This document shows, piece after piece, positions 32,950-39,062 of a stretch of DNA of 39,062 bases. The DNA comes from Candidatus Aenigmatarchaeota archaeon (GTDB taxonomy: Archaea; Aenigmatarchaeota; Aenigmatarchaeia; GW2011-AR5; JACRAC01). The position numbers and the translations under genes were made by a program. Every line of letters starts with the position of its first letter. The first letter of the stretch is position 1. The stretch is taken from contig JACPJV010000011.1 in the NCBI GenBank assembly GCA_016187395.1, positions 1 to 39,062 on the forward strand, written 5' to 3'. Below the pieces are notes generated by a model. The model saw nothing but the letters and a program-made list of their open reading frames with translations, did no database searches and had not been told where the DNA came from.

Positions 32950-33100
32950 ATCAAATTTCACTATAATCTAAAGTGGACTGAATTTTTGGCTCAAAAGATT
33001 CTGTAAAGGAAGAAAGAATGACAAAAAAATGCAAGTCAGAAAATTAAAACATCTGTTTCCTATTGCAAAAGCCTTATAAACACGTGCGCTAATTATTTTC

Positions 33101-33295
33101 ATGAGCGCAGAAACCCAGATTCTGGAGAAGCTGGAAAAAATTGAAAGAGAGGTAAAGGAGATAAGGGAACATATGGTAGACATAGATAGCATTATGACTG
33201 AAGATGATTATGAGGCATTGCTTCAATACAGGAAAGAAAAAGAAGAAGGCAAACTTATTTCTCATGAACAACTCAAGAAAGAGTCAGGATTATAA
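33101..33295 (+). CDS. Antitoxin of a RelBE-like pair
   Basis: A 64-aa acidic, largely helical protein (ILEKLEKIEREVKEIREHM coiled coil), followed by an extended toxin-binding type tail. The TATA box TTATAAA at about 33073-33080 is 28 bases ahead. The stop overlaps the toxin ATG by one base (TAATG), the usual arrangement of a toxin-antitoxin operon. Assignment rests mainly on the partner gene. Confidence 0.75.
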   Translation: MSAETQILEKLEKIEREVKEIREHMVDIDSIMTEDDYEALLQYRKEKEEGKLISHEQLKKESGL

Positions 33296-33552
33296 TGTTC
33301 GAAGTCAGATATTCGAATCAAGCTGCAAAATTCCTAAGGAAAGCTGATAAATCTTTAGTTAAAAGGATTACGACAAAAGTAGAGGAAATTAAGGCAGACC
33401 CATCGATGATACGCGATTCTAAGGTCTTGGAAGGCTACAAAGAAAAACTTTTCAGAATTCGTGTTGGAGATTATAGAATTTTGTATGAGATCGACTACGA
33501 TAACAAGATAATAGGTATAGTAAAGATTGATAGGCGTGAGAGAGTTTACTAG
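33295..33552 (+). CDS. RelE/ParE-family toxin
   Basis: An 85-aa protein with the RelE pattern: FEVRYSNQAAKFLRKADKS at the start, a central helix, then LFRIRVGDYRILYEIDYDNK and IVKIDRRERVY. RelE toxins cleave mRNA on the ribosome. Basic residues in RIRVGDYRI and the final R/Y are present, so it may be active. The deoxyhypusine synthase gene begins only 8 bases after its stop. Confidence 0.85.
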   Translation: MFEVRYSNQAAKFLRKADKSLVKRITTKVEEIKADPSMIRDSKVLEGYKEKLFRIRVGDYRILYEIDYDNKIIGIVKIDRRERVY

Positions 33553-33560
33553 GCGATTTC

Positions 33561-34472
33561 ATGAATCCGGTCAAAGACATGAATTTCACAGGAAAGGAAA
33601 GCGCGGAAGAGATAATCAAGGCAATGTCAGAGGGCGGCGGGTTTTCTGCAAAAGACCTTGCAGATGGTGTGAAGATACTAAAAGAAGGCTTGAATGAGAA
33701 AGGCAGCCTGAGAATCCTTTCGTTCCCTGCAGCCATCATATCGACAGGGGTGCGCGGGATAATAGCAGACATGTGCAAATCAAAGGCGTTTGATCTGATA
33801 ATCACGACCTGCGGGACATTAGACCATGATATCGCAAGAAGATTCGAGGACTATTATCACGGCGACTGGAGTTTGGATGATAAAGAGCTGCACAAGAAAG
33901 GGCTGAACAGGATAGGGAATGTCATTGCACCGAATGAAAGCTACGGAGAGATAATAGAGAAGAAGATGGCTGAGATTCTGAAGGAGATAGGGGAAAAGGA
34001 AATAAGCACGCATGAGCTATGCCGGGAGATTGGCAAAAACCTGAATGATTCTTCGATATTATACTGGTGCTATAAAAACAAAATTCCTGTCATCGTGCCG
34101 GGCATTACGGACGGCGCTGTCGGCTATCAGCTGTGGCAGTGGATGCAGGACCACAAGCTGCGGGTAAATGTATTCTCTGATGAAACACTTCTCAGCAATC
34201 TTGTTTGGGAAAGCAAAAAGAGAGGCGCGCTGATTATCGGCGGCGGCATAAGCAAGCATCACGTCATATGGTGGTCACAGTTTAAGGGTGGGCTGGACTG
34301 GGCTGTTTATGTTACGACGGCGGTGGAGCGTGATGGGTCTTTGAGCGGCGCGCTGCCAAAGGAAGCCATAAGCTGGGGCAAGATTTCTGAAAAAGCCAAG
34401 ACAGCAACAGTCTACGCTGATGCTACGATTGCATTACCGCTGATGTGGGCGGCTTTAAAAAGAGGGCTTTAA
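33561..34472 (+). CDS. dys: Deoxyhypusine synthase
   Basis: A 303-aa NAD-dependent enzyme that transfers the aminobutyl group of spermidine to the conserved lysine of translation factor aIF5A. Diagnostic segments are TTCGTLDHDIARRFEDYYHG, the catalytic-lysine motif GGGISKHHVIWW, TAVERDGSLSGA and the closing EAISWGKI. Length is typical. It starts 8 bases after the RelE stop with no room for its own TATA box, so it is probably read from the RelBE-like operon. No aIF5A gene is in the window. Confidence 0.93.
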   Translation: MNPVKDMNFTGKESAEEIIKAMSEGGGFSAKDLADGVKILKEGLNEKGSLRILSFPAAIISTGVRGIIADMCKSKAFDLIITTCGTLDHDIARRFEDYYHGDWSLDDKELHKKGLNRIGNVIAPNESYGEIIEKKMAEILKEIGEKEISTHELCREIGKNLNDSSILYWCYKNKIPVIVPGITDGAVGYQLWQWMQDHKLRVNVFSDETLLSNLVWESKKRGALIIGGGISKHHVIWWSQFKGGLDWAVYVTTAVERDGSLSGALPKEAISWGKISEKAKTATVYADATIALPLMWAALKRGL

Positions 34473-34498
34473 TAATAAGAAAAGAAGGTGCATGGCAT

Positions 34499-34600
34499 AT
34501 GATACTTCCAAGAGAGCGTTTGCTTACAAGAAAAGAAGCGAAAGAAATGAAGAAGAGAATCAGCAAATTCAGGGAAGGCTTTGAGTTTCGCACAAGGTGA
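34499..34600 (+). CDS. Possible 33-aa peptide after deoxyhypusine synthase
   Basis: A very basic short ORF (LLTRKEAKEMKKRISKFREG) with GAAGGTG about eight bases ahead of ATG 34499. A second ATG at 34492 opens a 30-aa ORF in another frame. Either or neither may be translated. Confidence 0.25.
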   Translation: MILPRERLLTRKEAKEMKKRISKFREGFEFRTR

Positions 34601-34639
34601 ACTGCAAAAGCCATGATGCTGATAGTTCTGGAATTTTAA

Positions 34640-34921
34640 TTAATTTCTCCGGCACAGAAGCCATTCCAATCTTTTATTAGAACCCTCGCTTCTGTTCGTA
34701 CCTTTTCCTTCCGGAAGATTAATTCTTGTCATATAGGATTTTCTGTGAAGTTCTCGTTTAGAGATTTTATTTGGAACGTAATCAACCTTCCTCTACAAAT
34801 CTATCCCAGAATGACCCTTCTGTCCTCTGCCTTTCTTGCCTTTACCTTTATCCTTCATCGCTCACACCTGCCAAGCACGAGCAGATAACCGCCTTTGCGA
34901 AATCCTTGTTAGCGGTTTCAT
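34640..34921 (-). pseudogene. Possible degraded ORF with two in-frame stops
   Basis: This is the only structure I see in the 415-base gap 34601-35015. On the reverse strand, one frame runs from ATG 34921 through TGA (34864-34862) and ATG 34858 (MKDKGKGKKGRGQKG, preceded by GGTGTGAGCG), then a single TAG (34795-34793), to TAA at 34640. The product would be strongly basic, including NKISKRELHRKSYMTR. It may be a broken gene or chance; I cannot name a family. Confidence 0.25.
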
Positions 34922-35015
34922 GCATGCGTGGCAGATGTTTTCGGTGTGTTCATGACATTACTTGTTTCTTAGGCTTATAAATAAATTGCAGGTGGTATTT
35001 GAAGGGAGGATTGAA

Positions 35016-35372
35016 ATGAATGCGGAAAGGAAGCGAATAGGCATCGTAATGAACGTGAGAGTTCTGAGGTCGGAAAGGCGCAAGAGCGAGGAGCTTTATT
35101 GCAGGGTTCTTGTGATAGATCCGCTGGGAAACGCAGGTAACGGGCATGGCAATGCTGTCGGCTATCATAACAGGCACATGAGATCTTTCAGGCTTTCCTA
35201 TGGCGCGCTTCACAGCAGCATGTTTGAAGACGGTGCGGTAGGCACGCTGACTCTTGGAAGGCGAAGATATCGCGTATATCCGGAACATGGCAAGCACCTG
35301 GAATACAGGGAATTGCAGCTGACAGAAGAGGAGCTTGCCATTCACCTGAGCAGGATACTGCCGCTTGTTTAG
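35016..35372 (+). CDS. Hypothetical protein
   Basis: A 118-aa basic protein (many Arg and His) with alternating strands, e.g. LYCRVLVIDPLG and TLTLGRRRYRVYPEH, and a helical end. The track start 34962 precedes the TATA box TTATAAATA (34974-34982). ATG 35016 has a strong GGGAGG ribosome binding site about 8 bases upstream, so I use it. No TM segment; family not recognised. Confidence 0.6.
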   Translation: MNAERKRIGIVMNVRVLRSERRKSEELYCRVLVIDPLGNAGNGHGNAVGYHNRHMRSFRLSYGALHSSMFEDGAVGTLTLGRRRYRVYPEHGKHLEYRELQLTEEELAIHLSRILPLV

Positions 35373-35408
35373 GCAAATTGTAAAGCTGTAAAATCTAAAC
35401 GGATAGCT

Positions 35409-35445
35409 TTATATAACTATTAGTATATAAAATATCATAGAGGTG
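35409..35445 (+). promoter_or_regulatory. Promoter and ribosome binding site of the AbrB/VapC operon
   Basis: Two TATA-like boxes, TTTATATA (about 35408-35415) and TATATAAAA (35424-35432), precede GAGGTG (35440-35445) and ATG 35451. Use of the first box would give a short leader with the ribosome binding site; the second would give a leaderless mRNA. Confidence 0.45.
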
Positions 35446-35450
35446 TAATT

Positions 35451-35648
35451 ATGGAAACTATCACGAGAACAAGAAAAGTCGGGGGGTCACTAGTGATTAC
35501 TATACCCAAGGAAATAGTGCACGAAGAAGACCTGCGTGAAGGGCAGCTTGTAAGGATAGATATACAAAGACCTAAAAAATCCGGTTTCGGGATATTTCGC
35601 GGAATGAAAAGTTTCTCTGAAGAGGACGAGATGAAGGCTCATGACTAG
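35451..35648 (+). CDS. vapB: AbrB/SpoVT-type VapB antitoxin
   Basis: A 65-aa swapped-hairpin AbrB DNA-binding domain: TRTRKVGGSLVITIPKEIV, then LREGQLVRIDIQ. The C-terminal 20 residues (FGIFRGMKSFSEEDE) are the toxin-binding tail. It overlaps the PIN toxin gene by 8 bases. VapB proteins usually repress their own operon by binding the promoter. Confidence 0.85.
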   Translation: METITRTRKVGGSLVITIPKEIVHEEDLREGQLVRIDIQRPKKSGFGIFRGMKSFSEEDEMKAHD

Positions 35649-36027
35649 ATTTGTAGTGGATTCATACGCATGGGTGGAATATTTCAAAGGTTCAGAGAAA
35701 GGCAGGAAAGCGAAAGATTTTCTAGAAGGCAATATTCATGAGATTTACACAAATATTGTAACCCTTTCCGAAGTTATTAGCGTGACAAAAAGACAAGGTC
35801 TTGATTTTGTCTCGGCTATGGAAATTGTGCTTGGCATTTCACAGATATACGGCATAGATATTGCATTTTCCAAAGAAGCAGGTGAATTGCACGCAGACAT
35901 CAAAAAGGAAATTAAAAATATCGGGCTTGCAGATATATTCGTTCTTCTAACTGCCCGTAAACTTGGTGCCAAGATTCTCACAGGAGATCCTCATTTCAAG
36001 AATTTCAAGGAGGCTGTTATGATTTGA
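35641..36027 (+). CDS. vapC: VapC PIN-domain toxin
   Basis: A 128-aa PIN ribonuclease. Acidic catalytic residues are seen in FVVDSYAWVEYFKG (Asp near 7), the NIVTLSEVISV helix (Glu near 43), LADIFVLLTARKLGA (Asp near 100) and ILTGDPHFKNF (Asp near 118). Length is normal for VapC. It is coupled to the AbrB-type antitoxin, forming a complete type II toxin-antitoxin module. Confidence 0.9.
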   Translation: MTRFVVDSYAWVEYFKGSEKGRKAKDFLEGNIHEIYTNIVTLSEVISVTKRQGLDFVSAMEIVLGISQIYGIDIAFSKEAGELHADIKKEIKNIGLADIFVLLTARKLGAKILTGDPHFKNFKEAVMI

Positions 36028-36074
36028 TTCCCTCACCATTCAGCTTATAAATTTTCCTTATCTGTTAATGGAGT

Positions 36075-37094
36075 ATGATGCTGTTTCCGCACGTTATCGA
36101 GATATCGGAAGGCGCATGTGCGCGCGCAGGATCGCTCATTGAGCGGCTGCGCCTGGGCAGGAAATGCGCCCTGTTCTGCACGGAAGAAATAATGAAAATT
36201 GCAGGGGAGAAAGTGCTTGATAGCATGTCGCATTACCGCATAGACGTATTCACTCCCAATTCACTGGAAGCAGAGGCGCTTAGAGCATTAGGAGAAAGGC
36301 TACACAGGTATGACTTTGCTGTTGCAGTAGGTGGCGGCAAAACCATAGATATAGCCAAGTATTCCGCCTATCTCGCAGGGAAGCCGTGGATAGCCGTGCC
36401 AACGATACCGAGCCATGACGGGGTTGTTTCTTCGCGTGCAAGCCTGAGCGACAACGGAAAAAGAATCTCCGTGACTGCAGTTGAACCTTCAGCTATTATT
36501 GCAGACCTGGATGTAATATCAAAGGCGCCGTACCGCTACATAGCCGCAGGCGCAGGCGATGCGTTATCAAAGCTGAGCGCAGTAGAGGACTGGCGCATCG
36601 CGGATGCGGACGGAAAGGACAGGATGCACGTAATCATGGCGAATCTCGCCCTGCTTGCTGCCAATGCGACAGTAAGGCATGCAGAGCAGATACGCAAAAA
36701 AGAAATGCGCGGGCTGGAGGTGCTTTTGTGGGCTTTGACATGCTCAGGATTCGCGATGAATCTTGCAGGCTCGTCGCGCCCCGGCTCAGGGAGCGAGCAT
36801 AATTTCTCTCACGCGCTGGACGAATTAGGATCAAAGGCTCTGCACGGCGAGCAAGTGGCTCTGGGAACAATTATAATGCAATATCTCCATGGCACGGACT
36901 GGAAGAGGACGAAGCAGATCATGAAGCAGCTGCAGCTGCCAACAAGCCTTGGCAAGATCGGCATAGACGAAAAAACCTCTATCAAGGCACTGGTAATGGC
37001 AAAGAATGTCAGGGACCGCTACACGATTTTAAATAAAGTAAAAATTGATGAAAAGAATGCCAAAGAAATATTGAGGAATGTCGGCGTGTTGTAG
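36075..37094 (+). CDS. egsA: sn-Glycerol-1-phosphate dehydrogenase
   Basis: A 339-aa NAD(P)-dependent, metal-containing enzyme that reduces dihydroxyacetone phosphate to G1P, setting the stereochemistry of archaeal lipids. Seen: the nucleotide loop AVGGGKTIDIAKY near residue 86, TIPSHDGVVSSRASLSD near 115, and metal-binding positions in SGSEHNFSHALDELG near 240 and ALHGEQVALG near 257. The TATA box TTATAAAT (36045-36052) is 30 bases before ATG 36075; ATG 36078 is an alternative start. It forms an operon with GGGP synthase, the next enzyme in the pathway. Confidence 0.93.
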   Translation: MMLFPHVIEISEGACARAGSLIERLRLGRKCALFCTEEIMKIAGEKVLDSMSHYRIDVFTPNSLEAEALRALGERLHRYDFAVAVGGGKTIDIAKYSAYLAGKPWIAVPTIPSHDGVVSSRASLSDNGKRISVTAVEPSAIIADLDVISKAPYRYIAAGAGDALSKLSAVEDWRIADADGKDRMHVIMANLALLAANATVRHAEQIRKKEMRGLEVLLWALTCSGFAMNLAGSSRPGSGSEHNFSHALDELGSKALHGEQVALGTIIMQYLHGTDWKRTKQIMKQLQLPTSLGKIGIDEKTSIKALVMAKNVRDRYTILNKVKIDEKNAKEILRNVGVL

Positions 37095-37111
37095 GTGGCA
37101 AAGTCATAACG

Positions 37112-37133
37112 ATGAGCGCCTGCAGGCGCTCAT
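37112..37133 (+). repeat. 22-bp perfect palindrome between G1PDH and GGGPS
   Basis: Left half ATGAGCGCCTG, centred on CTGCAG, and immediately followed by GAGGT, the ribosome binding site of the next gene. It has the same layout as the tandem palindromes at 16081 and 16123. Confidence 0.8.
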
Positions 37134-37143
37134 GAGGTCTGTT

Positions 37144-37917
37144 ATGTTCGGATGGAATTCGTTTGATCTGAAGATAGGCAACATAGAGAAGAAAATCCAC
37201 AAGAGCGCAAGGGCAGGAAAGAAGATGCACTTTGCACTTATAGACCCGGATATGCGCAAGCTTTCAACAGAACAGATATCGCAAAGATGCAAAAAACTCG
37301 GGGAATGGGGAACGGATGCCGTGCTTGTGGGAGGTTCTACGCATTTCAGGCGGAATGACGTGGATGCAACTATAGAGGCTATTCGTAGTGCATGCAGCAT
37401 ACCCATAGTTCTTTATCCCAGCAAGCCTGGGGCGCTGAGCGAAAAAGCGGATGGAATTCTCTTCATGTCTTTGCTGAATTCCAGGGATCCATGGTGGATA
37501 AGCGAGGCGCAGACAAAGGCAGCTGCGTGGGTCAAGAACAGCGGGCTGGAAGTCATGCCGATGGCATATTTGATAGTGAGCCCAGGAATGACAGTGGGGC
37601 GCGTAGGCAAGGCAAAGCTGATAAAGCACAAAGAAATTAGTCGTGCAGTAGGGTATGCAATAGCTGCGCAGCTTTTTGGTTTTAGGATTGTCTATCTTGA
37701 GGCAGGCTCTGGCGCAAGCAAGCCTGTGCCTGTTGAGATGGTCAGGGCTGTGAAAAATTCGCTGGACGTGCCCCTCATAGTTGGCGGAGGCATCCGCGAT
37801 GCGCAGACTGCAAGGGAAAGACTGGAGGCAGGAGCGGACATAATTGTGACAGGCACGGCGATTGAGAACGATATTCAAAAGCACGAAGCAGTTGTCAGGG
37901 CGATAAAGGGGTTCTAA
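37144..37917 (+). CDS. Geranylgeranylglyceryl phosphate synthase
   Basis: A 257-aa TIM-barrel prenyltransferase (PcrB/GGGPS family) that joins geranylgeranyl diphosphate to G1P, the first ether bond of archaeal lipids. Diagnostic segments: MHFALIDPD, AVLVGGSTHFRR, LYPSKPGALSEKADGILFMS, YLEAGSGASKPVP and LIVGGGIRDAQTA. The track start 37078 lies inside the upstream gene. ATG 37144 has GAGGT five bases ahead. The stop overlaps the convergent regulator gene by 4 bases. Operon with G1PDH. Confidence 0.93.
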   Translation: MFGWNSFDLKIGNIEKKIHKSARAGKKMHFALIDPDMRKLSTEQISQRCKKLGEWGTDAVLVGGSTHFRRNDVDATIEAIRSACSIPIVLYPSKPGALSEKADGILFMSLLNSRDPWWISEAQTKAAAWVKNSGLEVMPMAYLIVSPGMTVGRVGKAKLIKHKEISRAVGYAIAAQLFGFRIVYLEAGSGASKPVPVEMVRAVKNSLDVPLIVGGGIRDAQTARERLEAGADIIVTGTAIENDIQKHEAVVRAIKGF

Positions 37918-38963
37918 TAGACAGAGGCAGGCGCATCATAGAGCCTTAATCCGTGCGATGCATGTTCCCAAAGCGTTCCGCTTCTGCGCATTTCATGATG
38001 GAGGTCGCTTAGCCTGGATAGTTCCGCACCTTCTTCCATGGCATTTCTAAGCACATTTACATATTCTGAAAGAAAGCATCTTCCTTCGCCGGCAATTTCT
38101 ACCCGGGATTTTTCCTTGCCTTTCCAGTGCGAAAATAAAACTTTCTGCCTTTCCAGGCCCGAGAGCACGACAGAAACTCTGCCAACATGGGAATATCCAA
38201 TAGCCCGCGCCACCTCATGGCAGCTTCCTTTTCCCCCATGCACAAAATATACGTATACCCTTTCTGTCAGTCTGGGCAGGCTGCTGACGGGCCTGAAACT
38301 CCCAGCATTTTCAGGATTTCGTTCATACACGTTTCTTCTGTTATCGTCAGCAGCAGATTCAACGCTAACAAGTCCTGTCTGCTCCAGCCTGCGGAGATGC
38401 CTCCGGACTACGCTCCTCGGAATGCCAAGTTTTCCCGAGAGCTCTACAATTGTGCTGTCTCCCGCATACAGCTCTTCAAGTATCTTTATTCTGCGATAGG
38501 TCGATTTTTCATCCCCGCAAGAACGCGTTTGCCCCAAAATGCTGTATAGCGACGCACCTTTCTGCTTCGCATATTGAAGTGAAAAAGCAGCTGCAGGCCA
38601 TCCAAATTTCTTGCCTTCTTCAGTAATGCGCCATGCCCTTTGCATCCACCCTTCATGATACCAAAGGCCTTCCATTGCAAGTCCATTCGGTGTAAGCGAG
38701 AAGTGGGAGAAATTTCTAATTAACGTGCAATCCGGCGGTTCACTACCCGGTATTTTATCAACCCATGAGTCCCTTATGTCAGGGCTGATTCGCCAGTTCT
38801 CGTCCAAAAGAAGAAGCGTCACTGATTTTCTTTCTCTGTTCGCCATGTCCAGTATAGCACCGAGGCGTTCTTCATGGTCGTCAGGAAACCTGCGATGCGT
38901 TACATCTTCTTCCCTGACGTCTATCGACGCCCTTTCTGCAGTTCCTGTTGTGCCGTGCAACAT
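37914..38963 (-). CDS. Winged-helix transcriptional regulator
   Basis: A 349-aa protein with an ArsR/MarR-like winged helix at about 165-225 (YRRIKILEELYAGDSTIVEL, then GIPRSVVRRHLRRLEQTGLV). A second helix-turn-helix-like segment at about 250-300 (CHEVARAIGYSHVGRVSVVL) may be a tandem winged helix. The N-terminal 150 residues are unassigned. Cytoplasmic; DNA target unknown. A palindromic AATTTAAATT (38985-38994) provides a TATA box 31 bases before ATG 38963, suggesting a leaderless mRNA. Confidence 0.75.
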   Translation of the reverse strand: MLHGTTGTAERASIDVREEDVTHRRFPDDHEERLGAILDMANRERKSVTLLLLDENWRISPDIRDSWVDKIPGSEPPDCTLIRNFSHFSLTPNGLAMEGLWYHEGWMQRAWRITEEGKKFGWPAAAFSLQYAKQKGASLYSILGQTRSCGDEKSTYRRIKILEELYAGDSTIVELSGKLGIPRSVVRRHLRRLEQTGLVSVESAADDNRRNVYERNPENAGSFRPVSSLPRLTERVYVYFVHGGKGSCHEVARAIGYSHVGRVSVVLSGLERQKVLFSHWKGKEKSRVEIAGEGRCFLSEYVNVLRNAMEEGAELSRLSDLHHEMRRSGTLWEHASHGLRLYDAPASVY

Positions 38964-39001
38964 ATCTAATTATGACTATGGAAAAATTTAAATTCAATCT
39001 T

Positions 39002-39062
39002 TCAAAACACCGCTCCCAATATGAACCCCAGGAATACCATATACATCGCCACTTTTATCACT
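39002..39062 (-). CDS. C-terminal end of a membrane protein (runs past window edge)
   Basis: The reverse strand is open from the window edge to TGA at 39004-39002, reading VIKVAMYMVFLGFILGAVF, a typical TM helix at a protein end. It lies just upstream of the regulator's promoter on the same strand. The forward-strand alternative, ATG 39021, is antisense to it and less convincing. Confidence 0.4.
   Translation of the reverse strand, partial: VIKVAMYMVFLGFILGAVF

Noticed and set aside
39021-39062. Forward ORF MNPRNTIYIATFIT at the right edge
   Set aside because: Antisense to a better reverse-strand TM-helix terminus; too short to decide, so not listed as a gene.

Overview
The window is archaeal. 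It carries a glycerol-1-phosphate dehydrogenase next to a geranylgeranylglyceryl phosphate synthase, a deoxyhypusine synthase, a Hel308 helicase, an eS26-like ribosomal protein, an archaeal type II/IV secretion ATPase with two TadC-like membrane proteins, an A24 prepilin peptidase and an intron-containing tRNA. Genes are dense and moderately GC-rich, and many open with a TATA box about 26-33 bases before the start codon, as expected for leaderless mRNAs. Genes inside operons instead carry GAGGT-type ribosome binding sites. I cannot name the species. The small-gene style, many huge surface proteins and lipid genes would fit a DPANN-type archaeon, but that is inference.

Layout. 1-3769: the 3' part of a giant membrane-anchored surface protein (beta-helix repeats, two dockerin-like modules, PQQ propeller, TM, cytoplasmic zinc motif). 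3772-5447: small hypothetical, eS26-like protein, SpoIIM/DUF95 membrane protein. 5519-8832: pilus/secretion ATPase plus two T2SSF proteins. 8838-14090: two reverse-strand surface genes, one fusing a dolichol-kinase/DGK1-like integral membrane domain to an extracellular beta-helix. 14153-18653: a secreted protein, then an operon of pilin-like proteins with a hydrophobic N-terminus; one is frameshifted by a 43-bp tandem duplication. 18700-19698: a 70-bp promoter duplication, two tiny ORFs and a PIN-domain gene. 19824-25123: TrkH, a GGPP/polyprenyl synthase, a 49-aa tail-anchored protein and Hel308. 25188-29065: a deoxyribosyltransferase-like gene divergent from a CWB2/Ca-binding/Tyr-Gly-rich surface protein. 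29113-29407: an interrupted tRNA, best read as tRNA-Pro(CGG). 29424-31941: TrmI-like methyltransferase, DUF131-like protein, hypotheticals and a cis-prenyltransferase with no ordinary start codon. 32146-32949: prepilin peptidase. 33101-36027: RelBE-like pair, deoxyhypusine synthase, degraded stretch, AbrB/VapC pair. 36075-37917: G1P dehydrogenase and GGGP synthase. 37914-39062: winged-helix regulator and the end of a membrane protein.

How the genes fit together. The ATPase, two TadC-like proteins, the pilin-like operon and the prepilin peptidase are the parts of one archaeal type IV pilus-like system. The isoprenoid genes (trans- and cis-prenyltransferase, G1PDH, GGGPS, polyprenol/diacylglycerol-kinase-like protein) cover core steps of ether-lipid and polyprenol supply.

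The least explained signal is a scattered set of very short perfect hairpins. One class has 7-10 bp stems with unrelated sequences but the same TTC triloop closed by C-G (centre CTTCG). It occurs in the ATPase N-terminal coding region, at the start of a membrane-protein gene, and four times within the tRNA intron. A second class is perfect 22-24 bp palindromes centred on CTGCAG, each followed directly by a TGAGGT ribosome binding site (twice in tandem in the pilin operon, once between G1PDH and GGGPS). Stem sequences differ between copies but stay fully self-complementary, which points to a hairpin-making or hairpin-preserving process rather than ordinary dispersed repeats.
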